64,000 bases of DNA from Ariolimax columbianus (GCA_036924085.1 JAVGWX010000002.1:150725571-150789570); one strand, 5' to 3'. Shown: positions 22,977-33,619, numbered from the stretch's first letter. Numbers and translations: made by a program. The notes: generated from the letters alone by a model not told the origin.

Positions 22977-23181
22977 TTTTAACTGGTATCTCATATTTCA
23001 AGAGCAACATTTTTAACTGGTATCTCATATTTCAAGAGCAACATTTTTAACTGGTATCTCATATTTCAAGAGCAACATTTTTAACTGGTATCTCATATTT
23101 CAAGAGCAACATTTTTAACTGGTATCTCATATTTCAAGAGCAACATTTTTAACTGGTATCTCATATTTCAAGAGCAACAAA
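22977..23181. repeat. 34-bp minisatellite, 6 copies
   Basis: Nearly identical 34-bp units (aactggtatctcat..., with ttcaagagcaacat) start at 22981, 23015, 23049, 23083, 23117 and 23151. The near-perfect identity points to a recent expansion. No protein reading is plausible. Confidence 0.97.
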
Positions 23182-23590
23182 TATTGTTAAAGTCTTGTAG
23201 GTGGAGCTTCAGATATGTGGAGAGACCCTTGTAACCACTTATTTTTATGGAATCTAAAGAGAAAAGTGATGTGGAGTAAGTCATGTAGCCTTGATAAATC
23301 ACAGTTCTAAGGGCTTCTGATACTTTCAAACAAATAACTAAATGTAATATACCTCAATAGGTCATTATGTAGCATGTCCATTGTAGAACGTCGCTCCCAT
23401 CACAGTCTGTCTGAAAGAAACTCGTTCTATTGCCAAAACTCCAGCCTCCGCTACAGTGATGCTCAATCATTCCTGGATATCTTAGTGCCATCGTCTTCTT
23501 GGTCTTCCCCTTTCTCTTTTGTCTTCTCTCGAGACCGTTGTGTCTCTTGATGTGACCAAAGTATTAGCATTTTCTAGCCAAAATGGAATT
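23182..23590. other. Non-coding spacer before the minus-strand RTE
   Basis: There is no exon. A C/T-rich run (23490-23545) could belong to the 3' UTR of the adjacent minus-strand LINE. Confidence 0.4.
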
Positions 23591-23677
23591 GATAAACCAG
23601 TTCTCCTCTATGCTCAACTATTGCCAAATGTCTACATTTATTTTTTTCTCTGTCCAGGGTATTCTGAGGATCCTTCT

Positions 23678-24850
23678 CTAACATTTTGACTCGAAGGATT
23701 CGAGTCTTTGTCTGGAAGTTTTGGTAATCGTCCATGATTCGATGCCATAAACTGTCACAGGAAAAACATAGGCTTTCAAGACTTTTACTTTTATCATTGT
23801 GTTGGTGCTGAGCCATAATTTCTTTAGGTTGTTCAGTTTCTGCATTGCCATAGCTAGTCGTCTTCTGATTTCTTTCGAGTAGTGGCCATTTTCTTCAATT
23901 CTGGAGCCCAGATATTCAAAATGTGTGACCTGATGTATTTCCTTACCATCTACTGTAAATTTATGCTGACATTGTGTTTTTTCGGTGGTCATTATCTTTG
24001 TTTTATTTATGTTTATAAACAGGTTTTGATCTTTACTATGCCCATTTATGGCTGAAAGTAGCTGCTCCAGCCCTTCTGCACTTCTTGATAGTATCACTGT
24101 GTCATCTGCGTATCGTAACTCTGGAATATCGTACCCCCCAATCGTAAATGGGTCAAAACTTTCAATGTTCACGTCTTCTCGAACATTTCTCATTATACAT
24201 TCCGCATATATGTTGTACAGATAAGGTGAGAGGATACATCCCTGTCGTACTCCTTTTTGTACTGCAAACCAATCTGATGTTTGCCCAGGTACTCGGACAG
24301 CGGCTTGTTGATCTTGGTATAATGTTTCAATGAGATGGACAATATGCAAAGGAAACCCCATTTCCTTCATGATTCTCCACATATTTTGATGTTTTACCGT
24401 ATCGAAGGCCTTAGTGTAATCAATGAAACATGTGTACAGGTCTAAATTAAACTCTCTATATTTTTCGTAGATATTCCTCAAATTGAATATGTTTTCCCTA
24501 GTCTCTCTGTCTTTCCTAAAACCTGCCTGGGCTACGTGAATTTCAGATTCAAACCTATTATCTATCCTTCTTAACAGGATTCGGAAGAGTATCTTGCTAG
24601 CGTGGCTGATCAGCGCGATAGTTCGGTAGTTCGTGCACAGCTTCAGGTTGCCTTTTTTGGGGAGGGAAATAAAAATTGATTTCTTCCATATTTCTGGCCA
24701 CGCTGCGCTGTACCATATCTGTTTACACAGCTCGTGATAGACTCGAGCATTTGCCTCCCCTCCTGCTTGTATTAGCTTTTCTTGGATATCATCGCATCCT
24801 GCGGATTTTCCCTTTTTCAGGCTTTTAATTGCCGAGCGTACTTCCTCCAA
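23678..24850 (-). CDS. Reverse transcriptase ORF of RTE LINE (transposon)
   Basis: An uninterrupted 390-residue frame with all the core landmarks in order: linker 'SAGCDDIQEKLIQAGGEA', 'IFISLPKKGNLKLCTNYR', 'AGFRKDRETRENIFNL', catalytic CFIDYTKAFDTV, 'GVRQGCILSPYLYNIYAE', then catalytic LRYADDTVIL (YADD codons at 24101-24112). The thumb ('HFEYLGSRIEENGHYSKE') and 'AYVFPVTVYGIESWTITK' follow. Both metal-binding aspartate sites remain. The start shown is the first ATG of the frame. In the live element it would have been part of a longer protein with the endonuclease upstream. This is not a host gene. Confidence 0.9.
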   Translation of the reverse strand: MEEVRSAIKSLKKGKSAGCDDIQEKLIQAGGEANARVYHELCKQIWYSAAWPEIWKKSIFISLPKKGNLKLCTNYRTIALISHASKILFRILLRRIDNRFESEIHVAQAGFRKDRETRENIFNLRNIYEKYREFNLDLYTCFIDYTKAFDTVKHQNMWRIMKEMGFPLHIVHLIETLYQDQQAAVRVPGQTSDWFAVQKGVRQGCILSPYLYNIYAECIMRNVREDVNIESFDPFTIGGYDIPELRYADDTVILSRSAEGLEQLLSAINGHSKDQNLFININKTKIMTTEKTQCQHKFTVDGKEIHQVTHFEYLGSRIEENGHYSKEIRRRLAMAMQKLNNLKKLWLSTNTMIKVKVLKAYVFPVTVYGIESWTITKTSRQRLESFESKC

Positions 24851-25553
24851 TATTAGTTCAGGTTATTTTTCATCCTTCGGTAGGATTATAACTGAGCGTT
24901 TTGTGCTATCTCCATACATGCTTCTGCAGTACTCGCTCCGTCTATTCAGTATGTCTTTGGTTTCTGTTAATGTGTTATTCTCTTTGTCATTGATGACATG
25001 TGGAACCGGACGGAACTCTCTTGTCAGTGACCTTATTGCCTTAAAGGCATATTTCTCTTTGCCTTGTTACTGTAGGTTTTCTATAGCATTTTTGGTCTCC
25101 ACTATGTATCTTCTTTTATCTTTTTTTATTTCTCTTCTAACTTTTCTTGCACAGTTTTTATATGCTGTGTTGGTCCCATTACTTCCCATTTGTTTTAATT
25201 GTTGCCTTTCTTCAATGAGTTTTTTCGTTCCCTCTGATATATAGCTCTGTTTCTTGTGCGACATCCTGGGAATCAGTTCTTTCGCTGTTGAGATTAAAAT
25301 ATCCATTGCATACGATGTCAACTCCTCAGATGTCATCTCTTCCTCTACCGCAAGCAACGCCTCAATTTTGTTTTCTACTTTGATGTTGTATTCAGTAATT
25401 ATTGCTGTTACATCTAAGAGAATTGGCTGGCAACCTTTGTTGACCCTACGTAGTCTTGTTTTGAAAACTGCAATCAGTAATTCGTGGCCTGTTTCGCAGT
25501 CTGCTCCTGGCAGCGTTTTTGTTGCCAGCACATTTGATCTCCATCTTTGTTGC

Positions 25554-25671
25554 AGGTCAGGTTAGGTCAGGTCAGGTCATCCCGTAACCGGTGAGGTCGT
25601 TGGGGCACACATGAAGACATCCTCACAACCCACGCCACCCCTCTTTGTCAGATGCCGCTGCCTGTGACTCT
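25554..25671 (-). mobile_element. 118-bp retroposed tail with 10-bp target duplication
   Basis: The insert is flanked by perfect copies of tctttgttgc at 25544-25553 and 25672-25681. On the minus strand it ends in a degenerate (ACCTG)n tail (25554-25584), as expected for target-primed insertion of a heavily 5'-truncated LINE or SINE. It interrupts the endonuclease frame of the RTE between a SWC segment and a QRWRS segment. The source family is not seen elsewhere in the window. Confidence 0.85.
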
Positions 25672-26880
25672 TCTTTGTTGCACCAGGAAGTAATATATTT
25701 GATTTCTGCTGTTGCCATCAGGGGAGGTCCACGTGCATAGTCTTCGATGATATTGTTTGAATTAGGTGTTGGCAATGGACAGGTTGTTTTCAACCAGTTT
25801 TTCTCCTCGCTCATTTCTGTGTCCCAAACCAAAAGGTCCTCGAACACTTCTCTCTTGGCCGGCTCTTTCCTCTCCGACTTTCGCATTAAAATCGCCAATG
25901 ATGATCAAGATATGTCTTTTTTATACTTTTTTCCATTGTTTCTTGCAAGGTGTTATTGAAATCATCCATTTTGCAGTCGTCAGCTGCTGATGTTGGTGAA
26001 TAAATTTTAATTCTTGTTAAATTTCTTATCTTTCTCTTAAGTCTGATTACAATTATTCGGTCGTTTACTGGATTGTAACCGAGTAGGAAAGGTGCCGTCT
26101 TCTTTGACAGAATAAAGCCGATCCCGCTTGTTCCAACATTGTCCATCCCAGAGTATATGAATGTTTCTCCTGAGGAGCTGATACAGTGCCCTTGACCGCC
26201 CCATCTGTGTTCAGAGACTCCAAGAACCGCTATCTTGGCTCTCTCCATTTCCTTTCCAATCATGAACAACTTGCCCTGGTATAGGCTCCTGACGTTCCAG
26301 GTGCCTATTCTTAGTTTTGCTTTTAGTCCCATTTCAGAGTTGTCTACTGTAATGCAGTCGGGCTTTAGGCCGTCATCTCTATTACTTGTACTGACTCTGA
26401 AATCGGCCTCTTCCCCAGTTGGCGTCGATGATTTGCCGGGCCTGAGGGCGTCACCATCAGATCTTTGAGTACCGTTTCTCTCGACTGTTTCGTATCATTT
26501 TACATCCAGTAGTTTGCCATTGCTTTCTGAAAGTTGTTCTGGCCGCTTACCAACTATGGTCTCTGGTGCGCCTTAGCCATATACCAGGCGTTTCCTGCTC
26601 CCACTTTCAGAGTCGTAGTCGCCCAGGTCGATCTTCCGGCTCTTCCACTAGCAGCTGTGCGTACTTGTCAGGGGTGAACTCCCCTTCTTGTCGTTTCACT
26701 CACGTAGTTTAGCCGGCCAGCCAAAGCCGTTGGCCGAAGGGTGGCGCTGCTGTATACAGGCAGACTCTAGGAGCCATATGTGAGCTAGACAGAAGTGGGG
26801 GAACCAAATAGGATCCTGGCCATCAAGGATGTGGCTGCCTCTCACCGTGAGGTACTATCCCTTACACACTTCTGTCGTTA

Positions 26881-26904
26881 CCCCCCCCCCCCCTTTTCCC
26901 CCCT
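26881..26904. repeat. Poly-C run
   Basis: A run of about 14 or 15 C residues, then tttt and another C run. It sits 40 bp upstream of an exon acceptor and next to the 5' end of the RTE LINE. Homopolymer length here may be affected by sequencing error. Confidence 0.85.
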
Positions 26905-26945
26905 CGATATGTAGAAGAATAAATTCTTTTCTCTTAATTTTGTAG

Positions 26946-27065
26946 ATAAAAACCAATGTAAAGTCAAGAAGTGCTCCCATGCTTGTGGTGTTGACAATTC
27001 AACAGAGACATGCTACTGTCCCAAAGGAATGAGACTAGATCCTAAGGACAATATAACCTGTCACG
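26946..27065 (+). CDS. CUB-EGF protein gene, exon D: short EGF
   Basis: A 120-bp, phase 1-1 exon (acceptor ttttgtag, donor gtatgt) coding for a single six-cysteine EGF of about 40 residues. Cysteine spacing is C-x4-C-x3-C-x8-C-x1-C-x14-C, close to the compact EGF type in thrombomodulin and LDL-receptor-like proteins. The CYCPKGMRL block is matched by CYCPIGMML in the exon at 58980. Two N-glycosylation sequons (NST, NIT) are present. It has no calcium-binding opening. It sits 66 bp downstream of the RTE LINE end. Confidence 0.93.
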
Positions 27066-27959
27066 GTATGTGTTCTTATATAATCAAATTGGTACACATT
27101 GGTATAGGCTAGATGTCTTTGCATTTAGTTTTTGACTAGATTGATATTATTATATGTACCTCTTTAATTCAGTAGGATTATTGGGCCACAACTACAGTTT
27201 GCACTTCATACTTGCTGGAAGCGTTAGTCCAAGCATATATGTCATCATTTAGAGATTAACTACAGCTGACCAATAACATGGACTGATTTGTGTAGGTGGT
27301 TTCTGTGGTACTTTTTGCAATGATGATGTTGTAATCCCCATATACACCACTAATGAATTGAATTTATCACAGCCGTAGTAGCGTTGTGTTTTTACTCCTC
27401 ATTAAGCAAAACCATATTTGAAGAAAAGATTTTGAAAATGGCTAGATTAAGATAAAGAAAATGAAAAATCAGAGCTGGATGAAGAAAATTAATGGCATGC
27501 AAAAAATATCACAAATGACTGAAAGAAAACTATTATGGGAATTTATTTCTAAGCTCATAATATTATGAGAAAGAATCTTCTGTACAAACAGAAGAAAAAT
27601 GAAATCATCAAAAGATGTGAACATATGCAAGTGGTTCCAGAGAAGGTAGCAAATACCCTAGATATAAACGACAATAGAGTATGTGAGAATGAAATCCATA
27701 ATAACCTCTCCTCACAACACCCTATTGTGTTAATATAAATATTGTATGATAGTTAACACTGGGGTACTAAAATAAAGTGTTGCGTACATGGGCATACTGC
27801 TACTAAGTCATACAGGAAAAATGTGTGCCAAAATACAGATTGGATTCCAGAATGTGAGTTAATAATACCCTGATCACCTTAAGACAATTAAGCAAAAGGA
27901 CAATTTAATGTGACAGACATTGAAACATAATATTTATTAATCTAAGTAAAGTTTTTGAT
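27066..27959. other. AT-rich intron
   Basis: No exon and no clear transposon text was found before the LINE relic at 27960. Confidence 0.45.
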
Positions 27960-28880
27960 AGAGTAGGTAGAACTAAAATTTGTTGTATATTCGAAGGCTG
28001 TGGAATACAAGAATAAACTATTGGATAATGTGAGAGCACAACACCATATGAATAAAAATGTAATAAGAACAGCTGATGGGATTATAAATTCTAACAAACT
28101 ACAAAAGTATGACAGGAATGTTGCTTTTCTCATCATTGCTGTTCAACTTTTACTTTCACAAATTTCTAACAAAAGTCAGCCAAATCACATAACCATGAAA
28201 TGGAATTCAACACAGAAAGCAAAGAACTACACTCAGTACATGTACTACTCTTTGCAGATGACCAAAGTCTAATATATAAGAGTGAAGATGTACTTTAAGA
28301 TAATATGAATGCACCTGATACAGTCTGTGCAAGATATAATGTGAATGAATATTGCCCATCAAAGAAACAAAAGAAGAAACTATGAATATCAGCAGGACAC
28401 CAGGCTCACTAAACATGCCAAACTTTAACAAGTACAAGAGTTCAAATACCTTGGAAATATTTGTTTGAATGATTTAATCACATTTATACCAACTGTTTGC
28501 TACCAATGTCAAGCTTGGTCTTTATCCAAAGCTCGAAAAAGTAAAATTATAACATGTAAAATGAAATGTCTTAGAAATGTATTTTTGATCATAAGGAAAA
28601 ATAAAATGAGAAATGATAACATTAAAAATTATAGTGAGAACCATTCCTTGTCCTTGTGCTGAAAACGTTTCAAGATAAAAATTTGTAATGGTTTGGTCAT
28701 CTCATGAAAAATTAACCTGATCAGCTACCACTATGTGCTGAAAAAACACAAAGATCTGACTACATGGCAGATGGAAAGATGACATAACAGAAATCCTACA
28801 ACATGTGCTTACAGAAACAGACTCAGCACACTTGATTAAAGCAAGGGAACTTGAGCCCTTCATGACAATGGAAATATAAG
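27960..28880 (+). mobile_element. Decayed RTE-like LINE relic
   Basis: Broken frames carry 'VQEFKYLGNICLND', 'PTVCYQCQAWSLSKARKS' and 'ITCKMKCLRNVFLIIRKNK', the post-YADD order of RTE-clade proteins. The end near 28800-28880 is degraded. The same motif order occurs at 49670-50345. Confidence 0.7.
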
Positions 28881-29073
28881 TACTTTTGTTACAGATCTGT
28901 TTATGATTTTTGGTTCTTTCAAAGTGATTTCTGAAAGAGTTCTGATTGTGTAAGAGATGACAGTAATGCCACTATTATTTGTTGCACAGTTTATCAGAAA
29001 ACTAAACGTGCAATCTAACCATTCTAGGGTTGTTGTTGTTGAAAACTACTTGTACTGAGTTGAGTTAATTCTT

Positions 29074-29633
29074 TAATGACTTAAGAGCAGTACTCTGTCA
29101 ACTATGCCAGCAGTCCGCACCAAAAAGAGTAGTGATACAGTGGGTCCCATCCCACTGTAACATCCAAGGCAATGAGAAGGCAGACAGACTGGCAAAAGAA
29201 GGTGCAAGACTACCACAACCAGAACCTAGTGTGACATACAAAGAGTCAAAAAGGCTTATTAGAGCTAGAAACATGACCAAATGGGAAACAGAACATACTG
29301 GCTACACAAAAGACGATGCCTATTACCAGTTGAACAGAAGAGAGCAGGTCGTGGTCTTCAGACTTCACACAGGCCACAATAGACTGAGGTACCACCTATT
29401 CAATAAACTGAAGATAGGTGGCACTGACGAATGCACGTGCGGTACTGGGAAAATGACCGCTGAACATTTGCTGGAAAACTGCCCGACATACGAGGATCAG
29501 AAAGAAGCAGATGTGGCCATCACCAGTGGCAACACTAGACAAGCTCTATGGCAGTGTTGACAGCCTCTAGATGACCGCTGATTTAAAAAAAAAAAATACA
29601 GGTTAATGTCTGACTGCGTACGAAGAAGAAGAA
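29074..29633 (+). mobile_element. 5'-truncated RNase H LINE with 12-bp target duplication
   Basis: The 560-bp insert is bounded by perfect gagttaattctt repeats at 29062-29073 and 29634-29645 and ends in a (GAA)n run. It carries only the 3' end of an I-like LINE. The remaining part of the RNase H domain (IQGNEKADRLAKEGA, with the last Asp of the D-E-D-D site) is followed by 'YQLNRREQVVVFRLHTGH' and a CTCGTGKMTAEHLLENC zinc-knuckle-like C terminus. One frame of 142 residues (29132-29560) is still open. It is not a host gene. Confidence 0.93.
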
Positions 29634-29645
29634 GAGTTAATTCTT

Positions 29646-30110
29646 GATGGTATTTCTTTGGTAGTAGGTTACAAGGGCACTTCTTACATTCAAAGACATA
29701 CTTGAGAAGGTGGACTGGGGTCTTCCCTGATGTAGTGCAATGCAAAACACATGTCAACAGTCTCACCACTATTGTGAACACTATTGTTACCCATACCCAG
29801 TTTGCCAGGCTGCTGTGATTCAGCCTGTTTCTAGGAAGCATTAATGACATTGGGATCTTGATCAGTCCGTTTCATTGACCCTGATTACTCTTTGCTTCCT
29901 TCCATAGGGTATAATACTCTTCAATTCATGGCAATGCACACACTGCAAATCATACAACTCAAAAGCCTGCAAGTGTGCATTACACTTCTGAGTTTGAATT
30001 ACAACTTTATAAACAATACCATATTTAAGATTCAGTAATTAATGACAAAATAACTGCTTATCCAAGTAAGAAGGTTTCATGAACTGAAATGTCTATTACT
30101 TTATCAACAG
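29646..30110. other. Intron before exon E
   Basis: No recognisable repeat or exon is seen. Confidence 0.45.
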
Positions 30111-30377
30111 TTTGTGAGGACTGGAAATTTGGGGAGAACTGTGCCTTTGACTGCCTTTGTATTAAGTCACAGACACAGTCATGTGACAAAGTTGAAGGTC
30201 TGTGTAGCTGTTACTTGAACTGGACCTCTACCGACTGTAGCCAAGATGTAAATGAGTGTGAACTTGAAAAACCACCATGTGACACTAGCCATTCTAGATG
30301 CTATAATACTTATGGCTGGTTCCAATGTCAATGTTCTCAAGGTTTTGAAACAGTAGCCAATGAGACAACTTGTGAAG
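30111..30377 (+). CDS. CUB-EGF protein gene, exon E: 8-Cys EGF + Ca-EGF
   Basis: A 267-bp, phase 1-1 exon (acceptor atcaacag, donor gtaaat). It repeats the layout of the exon at 18209. An eight-cysteine EGF starts CEDWKFGENC and ends NWTSTDCS, and a Ca-binding EGF starts DVNEC and contains CYNTYGWFQCQC (beta-hydroxylation pattern). NWT and NET are glycosylation sequons. It stands between the short EGF (26946) and CUB2 (35952), so in the first unit the short EGF is flanked by two such exons. Confidence 0.95.
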
Positions 30378-31259
30378 GTAAATATTGCTGCATTATCTTG
30401 TTGTCAATCCATATTAGAACACAATCTTCATGAATGACCTTTATTACTTTAAGTATTTATTATACCATTATTTCAATATGTAAATTGGTACTGGTATTTA
30501 AGTCTGGCCGCAACAAGCAATGCAATACTTTAGAATAGTCACATACTCTTATCCATTCAATAATCCTGATAGATTCATCTTACTGACAAACATTAGTTGC
30601 TCTAAAAATTGTGTCAGGGTCTGATACACATTTGTTCTTATTGTCATACAATCTACAAATAACTACTTTCTGAATGACCATCAGTTGGCACACAAGCTAA
30701 AAATAACTAAGTCAGTGAGTTTTCCAGGTCAGATGTATATGTTTTTATGTTCCTTCTTCAATGCTTGCAAACCAAAGAATATTTAAGTTCTACTCACTCA
30801 TCACATTTTTCAGCAGTGGCTTTAATAAAATGCCTTTTGCTGACACTTGTTGTCAGCGCCATTTGTATCTCATTATTGATGCTATGAGATACTCTCTTAT
30901 TTATTCACTTAATAGATCAGTTACCGGTACCTGGATCAGTTAATTGTACTGAATCATTTTTAAACATTTTCTTCCAGCAATTATTTCATGTTTGCCTGAC
31001 TGTCCTAGTTATCCTTTTTTAGAAGCCTTTTTATGACAACCGTTATCTCCAGTTATTGATTTCTCGGGGAAAAAACCCTAATAAATAACTAAAATATGAT
31101 GATTTTAACAGATTATAATATCTATGACATCAATCAATTATACTTATGTCCCAGTTTTTACACACACTAAAGCACAGAAAGTTTATTTTAATGTAATTTT
31201 AATACACTTGGCATTCTTTGTTTCTGTTCAGTATTAGGTAAATACTTCAAAATTCTTTA
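30378..31259. other. AT-rich intron
   Basis: A frame at 30761-30943 has no domain text, and I see nothing further. Confidence 0.45.
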
Positions 31260-32340
31260 TATTTGAGTTATAAGAAATTTGGAAATTCTGTGAAATGGGG
31301 ATAAGCATTGGATCGGTTCACTTCATTTTGAGCAAGGATTTGGCAGAGAGTGTTCGGGAAATTCGTGTCGAAGCTGCTTACAATTGAGCAAGAGCAACTC
31401 TGTCTGGAAATCTCACAGAATATGCTAGACTGCGCAAATTGCAACTCCAACTTCCTGAACTCTGTGATCACTGGTGATGAGCCATGGGTTTATGGGTATG
31501 ACCTGGAAACCAAGCTGCAGTTTTCAGTGGAGACATTCAACATCCGGACGGATTCGGGGACGGCGTGGCCTAGTGGTTAAGTGGCACGGCTCACAACCAG
31601 AAGGTGCTGGGTTCGATCCCCATCACAGCACCGGCCGTTACCCCGGGGAAGCAAACCCTTAGAAAATGCAGGAGGAAGCAGACCCTTACATAAAATGCAT
31701 GCTGAAGTCGGATGCACTGGGCCGACAGGCGCAAAATAAAAACCACAGTGTAACGCACACATGCCTTGGGGAATAGATAAATAAGGCGAACGCAAAAAAA
31801 AAAAAATTTAACATCCACATAACTGAAAAAAAACGAGGCAGGTGAGCAGTTATGTCAAAGTCATGTTGACCAATTTCTTTTACCTCTATGGAGTTGTACA
31901 TCAAGAATATGCATCACAAGGTCAAAACAGTACCAGAGTACTATCTGCAGTTCATCTGTCGCTTTCGTGATGCTCTTTGATGCAAACGACTGGGCCTGTG
32001 GACAACTGGAGCTTGGTAGCTCCATCATGACAACACACATGACAATTCGTTGCATCTGATTCAGATTTGCTTGGCCAAACACAACACTACTCTGGTCAAC
32101 AAGGATCCTTATTCTCTCAACATGGCTCTTTGTGGTTTTTGGCTGTTTCCCATGCTGAAAATTCTGCGGAAAGGACCCAATTTTAGTCACGAGAATACTA
32201 TATGCGGAATGTGGCGATCCAGCTGTACTCCTTTCCCTAAAAGCCCTTCCTGAAACCCTCCCAACACTGGCGGGACTGCTGAGAGAAGTGTGCAAAATCT
32301 CAAGGACAGCACTTTAATAGGGATTAGGGTTTCAAACCTC
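31260..32340 (+). mobile_element. Mariner relic with SINE inserted
   Basis: Transposase text on the + strand includes 'LCLEISQNMLDCANCNS', 'VITGDEPWVYGYDLE' (first catalytic Asp in GDE) and, beyond a SINE at 31546-31805, 'HLIQICLAKHNTTLVNK' and a decayed 'YSLNMALCGFWLFPML' where mariner normally has YSPD...CDF. The third catalytic aspartate is therefore lost. Inverted repeats were not recognised. Confidence 0.88.
31546..31805 (+). mobile_element. tRNA-derived SINE, family B, with target duplication
   Basis: Its head has the A-box-like tggcctagtggttaagtgg and the B-box ggttcgatcc, its body has two 'gcagaccctta' blocks, and its end is A-rich. Copies of an 11-bp target sequence flank it: attcaacatcc at 31535-31545 and atttaacatcc at 31806-31816 (one mismatch). 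The element sits inside a mariner relic. The other copy, at 8832-9083, also sits inside one. Confidence 0.92.
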
Positions 32341-32430
32341 CAGATGAGTAATTGTATTTTTCTAGTCCAAAGATCTGATACTTATTAAACGAACCTTTGT
32401 AATACACTTTTCTTACAGAGCAATCGCATA

Positions 32431-32462
32431 TGAGGGACAGTCATTAAGTAATACACATTTTA
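32431..32462 (+). repeat. Mariner-like terminal repeat
   Basis: The block tgagggacagtcattaagta (plus atacacatttt) resembles the left inverted repeat of the mariner at 7933-9398 in its tgaggg start, gtca core and aat.cac.. end. It probably marks the left end of the mariner whose transposase text appears at 33620-33960, now split by the LINE at 32466-33506. Confidence 0.55.
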
Positions 32463-32465
32463 TTC

Positions 32466-33506
32466 TTCTTCTTCTGCGTACGCAGTCAGACAGTAACCAT
32501 TATTTTTTCGAAAAAAGCGGCGGTTATCCTGAGGCTGTCGCCACTGCCATAGAGCTTGTTTTGCAGTTCCACTGGTGATGGCCACATCTGCTCTCTCTGA
32601 TCCTCGTATGTCGGGCAGTTCTGCAGCAGATGTTCAGCGGTCATTTTACCAGTACCGCACGGGCATTCGTCGGTACACCCTATCTTCAATTTGTTGAATA
32701 GGTGGTACCTCAGTCTATTGTGGCCAGTGCGAAGTCTGAAGACGACGACCTGCTCTCTTCGGTTCAACTGGTAATAGGCATCATTTTTGGTGTAACCAGT
32801 ATGTTCGGTTTCCCATTTGGTCATGTATCTGGCTTTGATAAGCCGTTTTGACTCTTCGTACGTCATGCTAGTATCTGTTTGTGGTAGTCTTGCACCTTCT
32901 TTTGCCAGTCTGTCTGCCTCCTCGTTGCCTTGGATGTTGCAGTTGGATGGGACCCACTGTACCACTACCCTTTTTGGTGCGGACTGCTGGCACAGTTTGC
33001 AGAGTGCTGCTCTTAAGTCATTAAGCTCAGTATTTTTCTGGCTTTTTAGCGCTGTGACTACGGCGAGAGCATCTGTAAGCAGGACTATATGGCTATCATT
33101 TTCACTGTGTGTCACCATTTCTTCCACTGCCGCCCTCAGTGCCTCTGCCTCCGCTCTGAAATTGCTTGTGTACTTACCAGTAGCGAATGACAGTGTTATT
33201 TGTCTGCCATTTGGTAGGTTCAGGAATGCTCATGCCCCTCCGTTCTGTGTAGTATTTGTTACAGAACCGTCGGTGTATGCATGGGTCTAGTCCATGCTTG
33301 GGTAGCTTTTCGTTATGAAGCTTAGGGTAGTATCTCTCCTTTCTTTTTCAGTCTGGCAGTTTTTGTTTGCAATACCTGGTATATTTTCTACCACCTCTGG
33401 AAATATATCCTGCCTCCAGGTAGGTTTTCGTACAGTAGTGATGGGCTTTGGTGTTGTTAGTGCGTTTATGGGATCTTCGTGCATCTTTGCTTTGGCTATT
33501 TCTGCA
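32466..33506 (-). mobile_element. RNase H LINE copy with 11-bp target duplication
   Basis: The insert is bounded by perfect acattttattc copies at 32455-32465 and 33507-33517. On the minus strand it opens with the region upstream of RNase H ('ENIPGIANKNCQTEKERR') and continues into RNase H with an YTDGS first aspartate, FRAEAEAL glutamate block, LLTDALAV second aspartate, and 'NIQGNEEADRLAKEGA'. It ends with the REQVVVFRLRTGHNRLRYH and CPCGTGKMTAEHLLQNC segments, then a (GAA)n tail at 32466-32480. One stop codon lies just after the first catalytic block, and a frameshift occurs near 33287. The 213-residue frame at 32486-33127 remains open. Confidence 0.93.
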
Positions 33507-33619
33507 ACATTTTATTCATTTGTGTCTTATTTTTCTACTTAGTCCTCATGCCTGGTAGCACACTTTTTTTTATCTGTTCACAATCTTGTAGGTGCCCTCT
33601 ACAAATAAACTCTCTTAGT

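Larger units (their letters stand above)
23591..26880 (-). mobile_element. Near full-length RTE LINE, minus strand
   Basis: The element runs from a 5' region at 26880 to the C-terminal coding end near 23600. The N-terminal AP endonuclease lies at 26480-25070 ('RIGTWNVRSLYQGK', a SEHRWGG block, 'VYNDRIIVIRL'-like text). The reverse transcriptase follows at 24850-23678. A 118-bp retroposed insert at 25554-25671 splits the endonuclease, and frameshifts separate the parts. RTE elements encode one protein doing target nicking and reverse transcription. This is the longest and best-preserved LINE in the window. It lies in the intron before the exon at 26946, ending only 66 bp upstream of it. Confidence 0.9.

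Noticed and set aside
23678..24850. Host gene for a 390-residue protein
   Set aside because: Motif order and catalytic boxes identify it as RTE reverse transcriptase; the upstream endonuclease text confirms the transposon.
29132..29560. Host RNase H-like gene of 142 residues
   Set aside because: It is the 3' end of a LINE bounded by a 12-bp target duplication and ends in a (GAA)n tail.
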